Under the pieces are notes generated by a model, which was not told the DNA's origin, made no database searches, and saw only the letters and a list, made by a program, of their open reading frames with translations. A DNA stretch of 64,000 nt from Sulfuritalea sp. (lineage in GTDB: Bacteria > Pseudomonadota > Gammaproteobacteria > Burkholderiales > Rhodocyclaceae): the NCBI GenBank assembly GCA_016708585.1, contig JADJFK010000021.1, forward strand, positions 7,387-71,386, written 5' to 3'. The position numbers and the translations under genes were made by a program. This document shows, piece after piece, positions 29,029 to 38,126 of this stretch (position 1 is the first letter of the stretch; every line of letters begins with the position of its first letter).

Positions 29029-30077
29029 GGAATTCCTTCGCCATCGCATCGATGGTCCTGTTGCTTGCGGCCTGCAGCGAAGCGCCGCCCCCTCCGGCCG
29101 CGCCCAGGCTGGTGCGAACCCTGGTAGTCGGCGCCGGCGCTGCGGCGAGCGAAGGCGGGATCCGCGGCTACAGCGGCGAGGTGCGCGCGCGCAGCGAAAC
29201 CACGCTGGGTTTTCGCATCGCCGGCAAGATCGTCGAGCGCCGCGTCGATGTCGGCCAGGCGGTCAAGGCGGGGCAGGTCCTGGCGCGGCTGGATCCGGCC
29301 GATTCCGCCCTGCAGCTGGCCCAGGCCGAGGCGCAACATGCGCTGGCGGCGGCGGACCTGGCGCGCTACCGCGACCTGAGGACGAAGAACTTCGTCAGCG
29401 CCTCCGCCCTCGACGCGCGCGAGACCGCCTTCAAGGCCGCCGCGGCGCAGGCCCAATTGGCGAAGAACCAGGCCGGCTACGCGACCCTGGCGGCCGAACG
29501 CAATGGCGTGGTCAGCCAGGTGCTGGCCGAGGCCGGGCAGGTGGTCGGCGCCGGCCAGGCGGTGTTCCGCCTGGCGCCCGACGGCGAACGCGAAGTCGCC
29601 ATTTCGATTCCGGAGAGTGAAATCGGCGTTTTCAAGCCCGGGCAGGCCGCGACCGTCCGTTTCTGGGCAACGGCCGGCGCGGCGGACCGGCCCGTGGCCG
29701 GCCGCCTGCGCGAAGTATCGCCGATGGCCGACCCGGTGACGCGCACCTTCGCCGCGCGGATCAGCCTGCAGGATGCCGATCCGCTGCTGCCGCTCGGAAT
29801 GACGGCGACGGTGCGCTTTCCGAACGGGACAGGCGGCGCATCGGCGCTGTTTGTACCGCTGACGGCGATCTTCCAGCAGGGCAATCAGCCGGCGGTGTGG
29901 ATAGTCGGCGCCGACAATACGGTAAAGCTGCAGCCGGTGAGCGTGTCGGCCTATACCGACAGCGGCGCGGCGGTGACCGGCGGACTCGCGGGCGGCGAGC
30001 AGATCGTTGCCGCCGGCGTGAACCTTCTCGCGGCCGGCGAAAAGGTTCGCGTCGCGCCGCAGGCGACCGGCCGGTGA
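29025..30077 (+). CDS. RND efflux periplasmic adaptor, lipoprotein, copy 2
   Basis: A 350-residue adaptor with lipobox Cys17 (SMVLLLAACSEA), a lipoyl-like half motif (ERRVDVGQAVKAGQVLARLD), a helical hairpin (LQLAQAEAQHALAAADLARY) and beta-barrel and membrane-proximal domains (LFVPLTAIFQQGNQPAVWIV). It differs clearly from the first adaptor and so is not a recent duplicate. The start overlaps the copy 1 pump stop and its own stop overlaps the copy 2 pump (GTGA). Confidence 0.93.
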   Translation: MRNSFAIASMVLLLAACSEAPPPPAAPRLVRTLVVGAGAAASEGGIRGYSGEVRARSETTLGFRIAGKIVERRVDVGQAVKAGQVLARLDPADSALQLAQAEAQHALAAADLARYRDLRTKNFVSASALDARETAFKAAAAQAQLAKNQAGYATLAAERNGVVSQVLAEAGQVVGAGQAVFRLAPDGEREVAISIPESEIGVFKPGQAATVRFWATAGAADRPVAGRLREVSPMADPVTRTFAARISLQDADPLLPLGMTATVRFPNGTGGASALFVPLTAIFQQGNQPAVWIVGADNTVKLQPVSVSAYTDSGAAVTGGLAGGEQIVAAGVNLLAAGEKVRVAPQATGR

Positions 30078-33000
30078 ATCGGCTCAACCTTTCCGAGTGG
30101 GCGCTGCGCCATCCGCAGATGGTGCTCTATTTGATCGTGGTCCTCATGCTCGGCGGTGCAGTGTCCTTTGACCGGCTCGGCCGCGCCGAAGACCCGGACT
30201 ACACGGTAAAGATGATGGTGGTGCGCACCCTTTGGCCGGGCGCGAGCGCTGCCCAGGTCGAGCAGCAGCTGACCGAGCGCATCGAGAAGAAGCTGGCCGA
30301 GCTGCCCTCGGTGGATGTGCTGCGCACCGCGTCGCGGCCCGGCGAATCCCTGACCATCATCAGCCTCAAGGATACGTCGACCAAGGCCGAGGTGGCGGAA
30401 GCCTGGCGCCAGGTGCGCAAGAAGCTCGACGACATGCGCCACACGCTGCCGCCCGGCGTGCAGGGCCCGTTCCCCAACGACGAGTTCGGCGACGTGCAGA
30501 TCAAGATCTTCGCCCTCACCGCGCGGGATGACAAGGCGGGCCATGGCATGGGCGACCTGCGCCGCGAAGCCGACAAACTGGCCCGCGAACTGCGTCGCGT
30601 CGCGGATGTGAAGAAGATCGAGCTGATCGGCGTGCAGGACGAGAAGATTTACATCGACGTCAGCCCGGCGCGCCTCGCCGCCATGGGCCTGGTGCCGACC
30701 CAGGTATTCGATGCGCTGCAACGGCAGAATGCGGTGGCGCCGGCCGGGCAGGTCGAGACCGAAACCGACCGCGTGCGGCTGCGCGTGACGGGGCCCTTCG
30801 ACAGCGTCGAGGCGATCCGCGAGACCATGCTCGCGGTCGGCGGCCGCAGCTTGCGCCTCGGCGACGTGGCGCGCGTCAGCCGCGGCCTCGCCGATCCGCC
30901 GCAACCGCGCATGCGCGTCGCCGGGCGCGATGCGATCGGCATCGGCGTGGTGATGGCCAAGGGCGGCAACGTGATCGAGCTCGGCGACAACCTGTCGAAA
31001 ACCATGGAGCGCCTGCGGCAGGATCTGCCGGTCGGCATCGACGTGCATGGCGTGTTCGACCAGCCGCAGATCGTCAAGACCTCCCTCAACCTCTTCGTGC
31101 GCACCCTGGGCGAAGCCATGGTCATCGTCCTCGCCGTGTCCTTCCTTTCGCTCGGCTGGCGCACCGGCACCGTGGTCGCGCTGTCGATCCCGCTGGTGCT
31201 GGCGATCACCTTCATTGCCATGAAGGCCTTCGGCATCGACCTGCAGCGCATTTCCCTGGGGGCCCTGGTGATAGCGCTGGGCCTGCTGGTCGACGATGCG
31301 ATCATCGCGGCGGAAATGATGGTGGTGAAGATGGAGCAGGGCTGGGACCGCTTCAAGGCCGCCACCTTCGCCTACACCTCGACCGCCTTCCCGATGCTGA
31401 CCGGGACGCTGATCACGGCGGCCGGCTTTACGCCGGTCGGCTTCGCCAGGTCCGGCGCCGGCGAATACACCATTTCCATCTTCCAGGTGGTCACGATATC
31501 CCTGCTGGTGTCCTGGATCGTCGCCGTGGTATTCACGCCCTGGCTGGGCTACAAGCTGCTTGATCCGGTACGCCTGCGGGCGATCGGCGAGAAGCACGGC
31601 GGCGACATCTACGATTCCCCCTTCTATCGGCGCTTCCGCGCCCTGGTCGAATGGTGCCTGCGCCATCGCTGGCTGGTGATATCCGCCACGGTGGGCGCTT
31701 TCGCGCTGTCGCTGGCGGCCTTCAACACGGGCGTGCAAAAGCAGTTCTTCCCGCCCGCCAGCCGGCCCGAGATCATGGTCGACATCTGGCTGCCGCAGGG
31801 CGCCTCGCTGAAGGCCACCGAGCGCGAGGTCAAGCGCGTCGAGGCGCTGCTCGACAAGGACGAGAACATCGCCTCGTGGTCGTCCTACATCGGCAACGGC
31901 GCGCCGCGTTTCTTCCTCTCGCTCGACCAGCAACTGTATGCCGACAACTTCGGGCAGATGGTCATCGTTACCAGGGGCCTCAAGGAGCGCGACGCAGTGA
32001 AGAGCCGCCTCGAGGCGGCGTTCGGCGCGGCCGACGGTTCCTGGTCGCATCTGCTGCTGCGCGTGGTGCGCCTCGAAAACGGGCCGCCGATCGGTTACCC
32101 GGTGCAATTCCGCGTTCTCGGCGAAGACCTCGCGGCCCTGCGCGACAACGCGGAAGGCGTTGCGCGCGCAATGCGCGCCCATCCCGGTCTGAGCAACGTG
32201 AATTTCAACTGGAACGATCGCGTCAAGTCGGTCAGGGTCGAAATCGACCAGGCCCGTGCCCGGGCGCTGGGGGTTTCCAGCCAGGACGTTGCCCTGACCC
32301 TGCAGGGCTGGCTGACGGGGGCGACCGTGACCCAGTTCCGCGAGAACGACCAGCTGATCGACGTCGTCTGGCGCGCCGGCGCCGGGAGCGGGACAGGCGC
32401 CGCGATGGAGTTCGCGGATCCGCGTTCGCTGCAGCGCCTGCCCGATCTGGACATCGTTTCCGCCAGCGGCCGGCACATTCCGCTGGCCCAGCTGGCGCGC
32501 CTGGTGCCGGTGCTCGAGGAGGGCCTGATCTGGCGCCGCAACCGCCTGCCGGCCATCACGGTCCAGGCCGATATCGTCGGCCGCATGCAACCCCAGACGG
32601 TGGCGGAGCAGATCGACCAGTCGCTCGGCAAGCTGCGGGCCGACCTGCCGCCGGGCTTTCGCATCGAAGTGGGCGGCGCGATCGAGGAATCGGCCAAGGG
32701 CGAGAGCTCGATCAAGGCCGTGGTGCCGATGATGATCGTCGGCGTCATCACCTTGCTCATGATCCAGCTGCAGAGCATCAGCCGCACCGTCATGGTCCTG
32801 CTCACCGCGCCGCTGGGCCTGATCGGCGTGACGCTGGCGCTGCTGGTGTTCCAGGCGCCCTACGGCTTCGTCGCCAACCTCGGCGTGATCGCGCTGATGG
32901 GCATGATCCTGCGCAACTCGGTGATCCTGGTCGACCAGATCGAGCAGGACGAAGCGGCCGGCAAGAGCGCCTGGGAGGCCATCGTGGGTTCGACCGTGCG

Positions 33001-33235
33001 CCGCTTCCGGCCCATCGTCCTGACCGCTGCGGCGTCGGTCCTGGCCATGATTCCGCTGACCCGGCAGGTGTTCTGGGGGCCGATGGCAGTGGCGATCATG
33101 GGCGGCCTGATGGTTGCCACGGTGCTCACCTGCCTGTTCCTGCCGGCCCTCTACGCGGCGTGGTTCCGGGTGCGCGAACCGGGCGCGGACCCGGTGTTGA
33201 AGCGTAGAATCCCGCCTCTGCCAGCGCGATTGTAA
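30074..33235 (+). CDS. RND efflux transporter, copy 2
   Basis: A 1053-residue pump starting at GTG 30074 (NRLNLSEWALRHPQMVLYLI). RAEDPDYTVKMMVVRTLWPG and the helix-4 acidic pair (IALGLLVDDAIIAAEMMV) are characteristic of RND pumps, as is LMGMILRNSVILVDQIEQD in helix 10-11. It is the last gene of the overlapping five-gene operon. With no outer-membrane gene inside the operon, the TolC-like protein at 34.3 kb is a plausible outer channel. Confidence 0.95.
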   Translation: MNRLNLSEWALRHPQMVLYLIVVLMLGGAVSFDRLGRAEDPDYTVKMMVVRTLWPGASAAQVEQQLTERIEKKLAELPSVDVLRTASRPGESLTIISLKDTSTKAEVAEAWRQVRKKLDDMRHTLPPGVQGPFPNDEFGDVQIKIFALTARDDKAGHGMGDLRREADKLARELRRVADVKKIELIGVQDEKIYIDVSPARLAAMGLVPTQVFDALQRQNAVAPAGQVETETDRVRLRVTGPFDSVEAIRETMLAVGGRSLRLGDVARVSRGLADPPQPRMRVAGRDAIGIGVVMAKGGNVIELGDNLSKTMERLRQDLPVGIDVHGVFDQPQIVKTSLNLFVRTLGEAMVIVLAVSFLSLGWRTGTVVALSIPLVLAITFIAMKAFGIDLQRISLGALVIALGLLVDDAIIAAEMMVVKMEQGWDRFKAATFAYTSTAFPMLTGTLITAAGFTPVGFARSGAGEYTISIFQVVTISLLVSWIVAVVFTPWLGYKLLDPVRLRAIGEKHGGDIYDSPFYRRFRALVEWCLRHRWLVISATVGAFALSLAAFNTGVQKQFFPPASRPEIMVDIWLPQGASLKATEREVKRVEALLDKDENIASWSSYIGNGAPRFFLSLDQQLYADNFGQMVIVTRGLKERDAVKSRLEAAFGAADGSWSHLLLRVVRLENGPPIGYPVQFRVLGEDLAALRDNAEGVARAMRAHPGLSNVNFNWNDRVKSVRVEIDQARARALGVSSQDVALTLQGWLTGATVTQFRENDQLIDVVWRAGAGSGTGAAMEFADPRSLQRLPDLDIVSASGRHIPLAQLARLVPVLEEGLIWRRNRLPAITVQADIVGRMQPQTVAEQIDQSLGKLRADLPPGFRIEVGGAIEESAKGESSIKAVVPMMIVGVITLLMIQLQSISRTVMVLLTAPLGLIGVTLALLVFQAPYGFVANLGVIALMGMILRNSVILVDQIEQDEAAGKSAWEAIVGSTVRRFRPIVLTAAASVLAMIPLTRQVFWGPMAVAIMGGLMVATVLTCLFLPALYAAWFRVREPGADPVLKRRIPPLPARL

Positions 33236-33254
33236 TATTAGATCGTGCTAATAT
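33235..33254. promoter_or_regulatory. AT-rich inverted repeat upstream of pcm
   Basis: The arms ATATTAG and CTAATAT are exact, separated by 6 bp, in an AT-rich pocket immediately after the RND stop and 18 bp before the pcm start. It could be an operator or the -10 region of the pcm promoter; no regulator can be named. Confidence 0.45.
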
Positions 33255-33271
33255 AGTTTTCTGGAGATATG

Positions 33272-33922
33272 ATGAATTTCGAACAAGCCCGGTTCAACAT
33301 GATCGAGCAGCAACTGCGCCCCGGCAAGGTGCTGGACCCCGACGTCCTGGATACCTTGTCGATGGTCAAGCGCGAGGAATTCGTTCCGCCCGCGCATCGC
33401 CGGCTGGCCTTCGCCGATACGCAGATTCCGCTGGGCGGCGCCGCCCGCATGTTCGCGCCCATCGTCGAAGCCCTCGCCTTGCAGGCGCTGGCGATGAAAA
33501 AGCATGAACACGTGCTGGAGGTCGGCACCGGCTCCGGCTACATGGCGGCGCTGCTGGGCGCCCATGCCGACCACGTATGGTCGATCGAGATCGATCCGCA
33601 GCTGGCGGATGCGGCGCGCGAGAACCTGCGTCGCGCCGGCGTGACCAACGTTTCGGTGCAAACCGGCAACGGCCTTTCCGGGCTGGCCGCCCACGCCCCC
33701 TTCGATGTCATCATGGTATCGGGCGCCGTGGCCGAAGTTCCCGGGGTTTTGCTCGATCAGCTCAAGCCGGGCGGGCGCCTGTTCGCCATTACAGGCGCTG
33801 CTCCGGCGATGGAGGCGGCGGTATACACCCGCACGGAAAAAGGCGTCCAGCGCCGCGCCGTGTTCGAAACCGTGGTGGCGCCGCTGTCCGAGGCGGAGCC
33901 CGCGCCGGCGTTTGCTTTCTGA
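33272..33922 (+). CDS. pcm: Protein-L-isoaspartate O-methyltransferase
   Basis: Methylates L-isoaspartyl residues so that damaged proteins can be repaired. The 216-residue protein has FVPPAHRRLAFADTQIPLG, the SAM-binding VLEVGTGSGYMAALLG and the post-I strand WSIEIDPQLADAAREN. ATG 33272 is preferred to ATG 33269 because TGGAG then lies 5 bases upstream. It lies in a pcm-rhodanese-tolC run often seen in betaproteobacteria. Confidence 0.92.
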   Translation: MNFEQARFNMIEQQLRPGKVLDPDVLDTLSMVKREEFVPPAHRRLAFADTQIPLGGAARMFAPIVEALALQALAMKKHEHVLEVGTGSGYMAALLGAHADHVWSIEIDPQLADAARENLRRAGVTNVSVQTGNGLSGLAAHAPFDVIMVSGAVAEVPGVLLDQLKPGGRLFAITGAAPAMEAAVYTRTEKGVQRRAVFETVVAPLSEAEPAPAFAF

Positions 33923-33926
33923 GCCG

Positions 33927-34250
33927 ATGCGCCAGCTTTCCGCATCGCAGCTCAAGGAATGGCTCGACGATCCGCAGCGCAGCAAGCCCGTGCTGCTCGA
34001 TGTGCGCGAGCCGTGGGAGTTTGCGACCTGCCGCATCGCCGGATCGATTTCCATGCCCATGCGCGGCATTCCGGCACGCCATCATGAGCTCGGCCGCGAC
34101 CGGGAAATCGTCATGGTATGCCACCACGGCGCACGCAGCTTCCAGGCCGGCATGTTCCTGGAACAGATGGGTTTTGGCGCCATCATCAACCTTCAGGGCG
34201 GCGTTGCCGCCTGGGCGCGGGATGTCGATCCCGCCATGCCGACATATTGA
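33927..34250 (+). CDS. Rhodanese-domain sulfurtransferase
   Basis: A single rhodanese domain of 107 residues. The active-site loop has the nucleophilic Cys65 in MVCHHGARSFQAG; VLLDVREPWEFATCRI and NLQGGVAAWARDVDP are the other conserved blocks. It starts 4 bp after pcm and precedes tolC. The sulfur acceptor is unknown. Confidence 0.92.
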   Translation: MRQLSASQLKEWLDDPQRSKPVLLDVREPWEFATCRIAGSISMPMRGIPARHHELGRDREIVMVCHHGARSFQAGMFLEQMGFGAIINLQGGVAAWARDVDPAMPTY

Positions 34251-34281
34251 TTTGAAACCGGGACGCAACGCGGAGACCGCG

Positions 34282-35640
34282 ATGAAGATGAAAACCAAGA
34301 TGATTTCCCTGATGTTGGCCGGCGGCCTGTCGATCGGCGGGCTTTCCGCTCCGGCGCTGGGTGCCGACCTGATGGGCGTGTATCGGGATGCCCTCGCTTA
34401 CGACGCGCAATTCGCCGCGGCGCGGGCGGCGCTCGACGCCGGCCGCGAACGGCTGCCCCAGGGCCGCGCCGGCCTGCTGCCGAACATCGGCCTCAGCAGC
34501 AGTACGGTGTGGAACGATACCGACACCAACTTCCGCAGGTCGGGGGTTCGCTCGGTCGACAGCGAGTACAACACCAACGGCTGGACGGTGTCGCTCACCC
34601 AGCCTTTGTTCCGCTGGCAGAACTGGGTCGCCTACAACCAGTCGGAACTCGCCGTGGCCCAGGCCGAAGCCGAGTTCATGCTGGCGCGCCAGGACCTGAT
34701 CGTGCGCACCGTGGTGGCGTATTTCGACGTGCTGCTGGCGCAGGACCTGCTGGCGACGGCGCAGGCGCAGAAGGTGGCGATCGCCGAGCAGCTGGAGTCG
34801 GCCAAGCGCAATTTCGAGGTCGGCACCGCGACCATCACCGACAGCCAGGAAGCGCAATCGCGTTACGACCTGACCATCGCCCAGGAAATCGCCGCGCAGA
34901 ACGACCTCGACGTCAAGCGCCAGGTGCTGCGCTCCATCATCGGCAAGGAACCGGACGGCCTGAAAACCGTCAAGGCCGGCGTGCGCCTCGCGGGTCCGCA
35001 ACCGGCCGACATCAACAAGTGGGTGGAGATGGCCGAAGCCTCCGCCGCCACGGTGCAGGCTTCACAGGCCAGATACGAAATTGCCGTGCGGGAGGTGGAG
35101 CGCCAGCGCGCCGGCCATTACCCCACGCTCGACCTGGTGGCGTCGCGGGGGCGCAGTTCCACCTCCAACACGGTCGTCGGCGGCGTCGCCGGCGTCGGCT
35201 CCGGCAGCGACACCGATTCGACCACGGTCGGCCTGCAGCTGAACCTGCCGATTTTTTCGGGCGGCGCCACCATGTCGAGGGATCGCGAGGCCGTCGCCTT
35301 GAAGGAAAGGGCCGTCGCCGACCTGGACAATGCGCGTCGCACGGCTGCGCTCAACGCACGCCAGGGCTACCTCGGGGTGACCGCCGGCCTGGCGCAGATC
35401 AGGGCCTACGAAGCGGCGCTGACGTCCTCGCAATCCGCGCTGGAATCGAACAAGCTTGGCTACGAGGTAGGGGTGCGCATCAACATCGACGTGCTGAACG
35501 CCCAGAGCCAGCTCTACGATACCCGGCAGAAGCTGGCCAAGGCCCGCATGGACACGCTGATCGCGCTGCTCCGGCTCAAGGCGGCTTCCGGCAGCCTCGG
35601 CGAAGACGACGTCGCCAACATCAACACCCTGCTGGACTGA
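34282..35640 (+). CDS. tolC: TolC-family outer-membrane channel
   Basis: A 452-residue outer-membrane efflux protein with an N-terminal signal peptide ending near LSAPALGAD. The two OEP repeats are visible through helical stretches (LMGVYRDALAYDAQFAAARA; YETNKLGYEVG-like SNKLGYEVGVRINIDVLNAQ). It is probably the exit duct for the RND pumps upstream and for type I secretion. Its last 20 bp overlap the 3' end of the convergent waaA gene. Confidence 0.9.
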   Translation: MKMKTKMISLMLAGGLSIGGLSAPALGADLMGVYRDALAYDAQFAAARAALDAGRERLPQGRAGLLPNIGLSSSTVWNDTDTNFRRSGVRSVDSEYNTNGWTVSLTQPLFRWQNWVAYNQSELAVAQAEAEFMLARQDLIVRTVVAYFDVLLAQDLLATAQAQKVAIAEQLESAKRNFEVGTATITDSQEAQSRYDLTIAQEIAAQNDLDVKRQVLRSIIGKEPDGLKTVKAGVRLAGPQPADINKWVEMAEASAATVQASQARYEIAVREVERQRAGHYPTLDLVASRGRSSTSNTVVGGVAGVGSGSDTDSTTVGLQLNLPIFSGGATMSRDREAVALKERAVADLDNARRTAALNARQGYLGVTAGLAQIRAYEAALTSSQSALESNKLGYEVGVRINIDVLNAQSQLYDTRQKLAKARMDTLIALLRLKAASGSLGEDDVANINTLLD

Positions 35641-36925
35641 GCAATTCCAGGGTCCGCGCCGCCGCGCCGCGATGGCGCGCGGCGAAAGCGCGTCCGGCCC
35701 CGGCCATCCGGCGCCGGCCTTGATCATCGGCAAGCAGTGCGCGAACCTGCGCCACCAGATCATCGGCATCGCGGATGGACAGCGCCGCGCCGCAGGCAAC
35801 GGACTCGCGCGCCGCCTCGGCAAAGTTCCGGGTTGACGGGCCGATCAGGATCGGCGTACCGCAGGCCGCGGCTTCGATCAGGTTCTGGCTGCCGAAATCG
35901 AGCAGGCTGCCGCCGATGAAGGCGACATCGGCCGCGGCATAAAAGGCGAACATCTCGCCCATGCTGTCGCCGAGCAGTACATCCGTCGTCGCTTCGATCG
36001 CCGCATTTTCGCTGCGCCGCTGCAGCGCGAAGCCGTGTCCGGTGACGAGCCGCGCCACCTCCTCGAAACGCTGCGGATGACGCGGGACGATGACCAGCAG
36101 TGCCGTGCCGCCAGCGCCGTCCCGCAAGGGGATACCGCTTTGCATAACTTTTTGCCGAGCCTTCTTCCACGCCGCCAGGATCAGCGCTTCCTCGCCTTCA
36201 CGCGTGCTGGCCGCCAGCCATACCGGCCGGTTGCCGCAACGGGCTCGAAGTTCCCGGCCGAGTTCGAGCTGCGCCGCCGGCGCCTCGATGTCGAACTTGA
36301 CGTTCCCGGTTACGGTGACGCGCCGAGCCCCCAGCGCCTCGAGGCGTGTCGCGTCGTCGGCCGTTTGCGCGCCGATGGCGGCCAGGCCCTGCAGCGCTTC
36401 GCGCGTCAGCGCGGGAAACTTTGCATAGCGTCGCGCCGAGCGCGCCGACAGGCGGGCGTTGACCAGCCACAGCGGCACCCCGGCCCGCCGGCATGCCGCG
36501 ATCAGGTTCGGCCACAACTCGGTTTCCATGATCAGGCCGAACTCGGGCCGGTAATGGTGCAGGAAGCCTCGCATCGCCCAGGGTGTGTCGTAGGGCAGGT
36601 AGATGCGTTCGACGCTGTCGCCGAACAGCGCCTCGGAGGTGGCGCGCCCGGTGGGTGTCATGTGCGTGAACAGGATGCGGTGCGCCGGATGGCGCTCGCG
36701 CAGGGCGGCCAGCAGCGGCTGCGCGGCGCGGGTCTCGCCGACCGACACGGCATGCAGCCAGATCGTCGGGCGCGCCGGGTCGCGCCCGCCTGCGGCGCCG
36801 AAGAAGCCGAAACGCTCCGCCCAGTGCCGCAGATACTCGGGCTGCCTGCGCGCGCGCCACAGAAGGTGCAGCGCCGCCCAGGGCAACAGGGCGACCGCGG
36901 CGAGGGTGTAGAGCAGGCGCGCCAT
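35621..36925 (-). CDS. waaA: 3-deoxy-D-manno-octulosonic-acid (Kdo) transferase WaaA
   Basis: Adds Kdo to lipid A precursor, the first LPS core step. It is 434 residues, the usual length. It starts with a membrane anchor (LLYTLAAVALLPWAALHLLW). IWLHAVSVGETRAAQPLL carries the conserved acidic residue and FGLIMETELWPNLIAACRR is diagnostic, as is the later DVLLGDSMGEMFAFYAAADV. Its ATG shares one base with the waaC stop, so the pair is coupled. Confidence 0.96.
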   Translation of the reverse strand: MARLLYTLAAVALLPWAALHLLWRARRQPEYLRHWAERFGFFGAAGGRDPARPTIWLHAVSVGETRAAQPLLAALRERHPAHRILFTHMTPTGRATSEALFGDSVERIYLPYDTPWAMRGFLHHYRPEFGLIMETELWPNLIAACRRAGVPLWLVNARLSARSARRYAKFPALTREALQGLAAIGAQTADDATRLEALGARRVTVTGNVKFDIEAPAAQLELGRELRARCGNRPVWLAASTREGEEALILAAWKKARQKVMQSGIPLRDGAGGTALLVIVPRHPQRFEEVARLVTGHGFALQRRSENAAIEATTDVLLGDSMGEMFAFYAAADVAFIGGSLLDFGSQNLIEAAACGTPILIGPSTRNFAEAARESVACGAALSIRDADDLVAQVRALLADDQGRRRMAGAGRAFAARHRGAAARTLELLSPAGC

Positions 36926-37866
36926 CAGAGCAGGGGCATGGCCGCCGCGAGGACATCGCCGACACCTGGCGGCTGGCCGCGCGACCCGAGATTGATGGCC
37001 GGCGTGGCGGCAAGGACCCCGGTCAACGCCGGATCGGAGGCCGAAAACAGCGCCAGCACGGGCCGCCCCAGCGCCGCGGCCAGATGCACCAGGCCGGTAT
37101 CGACGCCGATCACGATGCGCGCCGCGGCAAGTTGCGCGGCGAGCTCCGCGAGGCGCATGGGTGGGGCAACGCTGGCGCCGGGAATGGCCTGCGCGATGCG
37201 GGTGGCGCGCTCGCGCTCGGCGCTGCTGCCCGCCGGCAGCAGGCAGGTCAAGCCGCGCCCGTGCAAGGCGCGGCCGAGCCCGATCCAGCGATCTTCCGGC
37301 CAGAGCTTGTCGTCGCGCGACGTGGCGGTCAGCAGTATCGCGCTGGTCCGGCCAAAAGTCGGCGCCGGCGGTACGGCGATGCCATAGTCCGGCACCGGTG
37401 TCGCGGCATAGCCGCCGGCCAGCGCCGCCAGCCGGCGGTTGCGCTCGACGGCGTGGAGGTGTTTCGGGACGTCGAAGCGCGCATCATAAAAGCGCGCCGC
37501 AAGCGGTTCGCGTGCCGCCGTCGCCGCGTAACCGCAGCGCTTGCCGCGCGCCATGCGGGCAATCAGCGCACTCTTCAGCAGGCCTTGCGTGTCGATCACC
37601 AGATCGTAGCCTTCTTCCTGCAGCGTCGCGCGAAATGCGCCGATCTCCCGCCAGGTGGCTGGCGCAAAGAGAGCCTTGCGCCAGCGCCGCAGCGCCGCCG
37701 GAATCACGCGCCGCACGCCGGGGTGCAGGCCGGCAATCTCGGCGAATCCCTCTTCCACCACCCAGTCGATCGCTGCATCGGGGAAATGCCTGCGCAAGTC
37801 GGTAACGACGGGCAGATTGTGGATGACATCGCCCAGCGACGAGGTCTTGACGAGGAGGATGCGCAT
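36925..37866 (-). CDS. waaC: LPS heptosyltransferase I (WaaC)
   Basis: Adds the first L,D-heptose to Kdo2-lipid A. It is 313 residues from ATG 37866 (MRILLVKTSSLGDVIHNLPV). The nucleotide-binding C-terminal part (IVIGVDTGLVHLAAALGRPV) and the TSRDDKLWPEDRW motif fit WaaC. The middle, between the two GT-B domains, carries copy F of the 24-bp repeat as AVPPAPTF. It is divergent from manC across 260 bp. Confidence 0.93.
   Translation of the reverse strand: MRILLVKTSSLGDVIHNLPVVTDLRRHFPDAAIDWVVEEGFAEIAGLHPGVRRVIPAALRRWRKALFAPATWREIGAFRATLQEEGYDLVIDTQGLLKSALIARMARGKRCGYAATAAREPLAARFYDARFDVPKHLHAVERNRRLAALAGGYAATPVPDYGIAVPPAPTFGRTSAILLTATSRDDKLWPEDRWIGLGRALHGRGLTCLLPAGSSAERERATRIAQAIPGASVAPPMRLAELAAQLAAARIVIGVDTGLVHLAAALGRPVLALFSASDPALTGVLAATPAINLGSRGQPPGVGDVLAAAMPLL
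37354..37377 (-). repeat. 24-bp dispersed repeat, copy F (inside waaC)
   Basis: Reads on the minus strand as GCCGTACCGCC followed directly by GGCGCCGACTTTT. In frame it encodes AVPPAPTF, the same reading as copies A and G. Confidence 0.8.
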
Positions 37867-38126
37867 GAGTCGCGCAATTATCCGGGATTGTCGCGAGGAT
37901 GGGACATCCCGGTTTCGGCATTTTTCGATGCATTTCCGGGCCGAGGGTCGAGCTGGCGAAGCGAGGGGTTCAATCGATCCCATGAACGCGGCATGCGATA
38001 CCCGCCGTTGTGCGCGTCCTTATCGGCTGCGGCGCCAGCCTGACCAAATATGCGAAAATGTTGGCTTTCCAGAACAGCGGCCCATTCCGACCGTCCGCCG
38101 CCTTGTCGGGCGGTACCGGAGCTACT

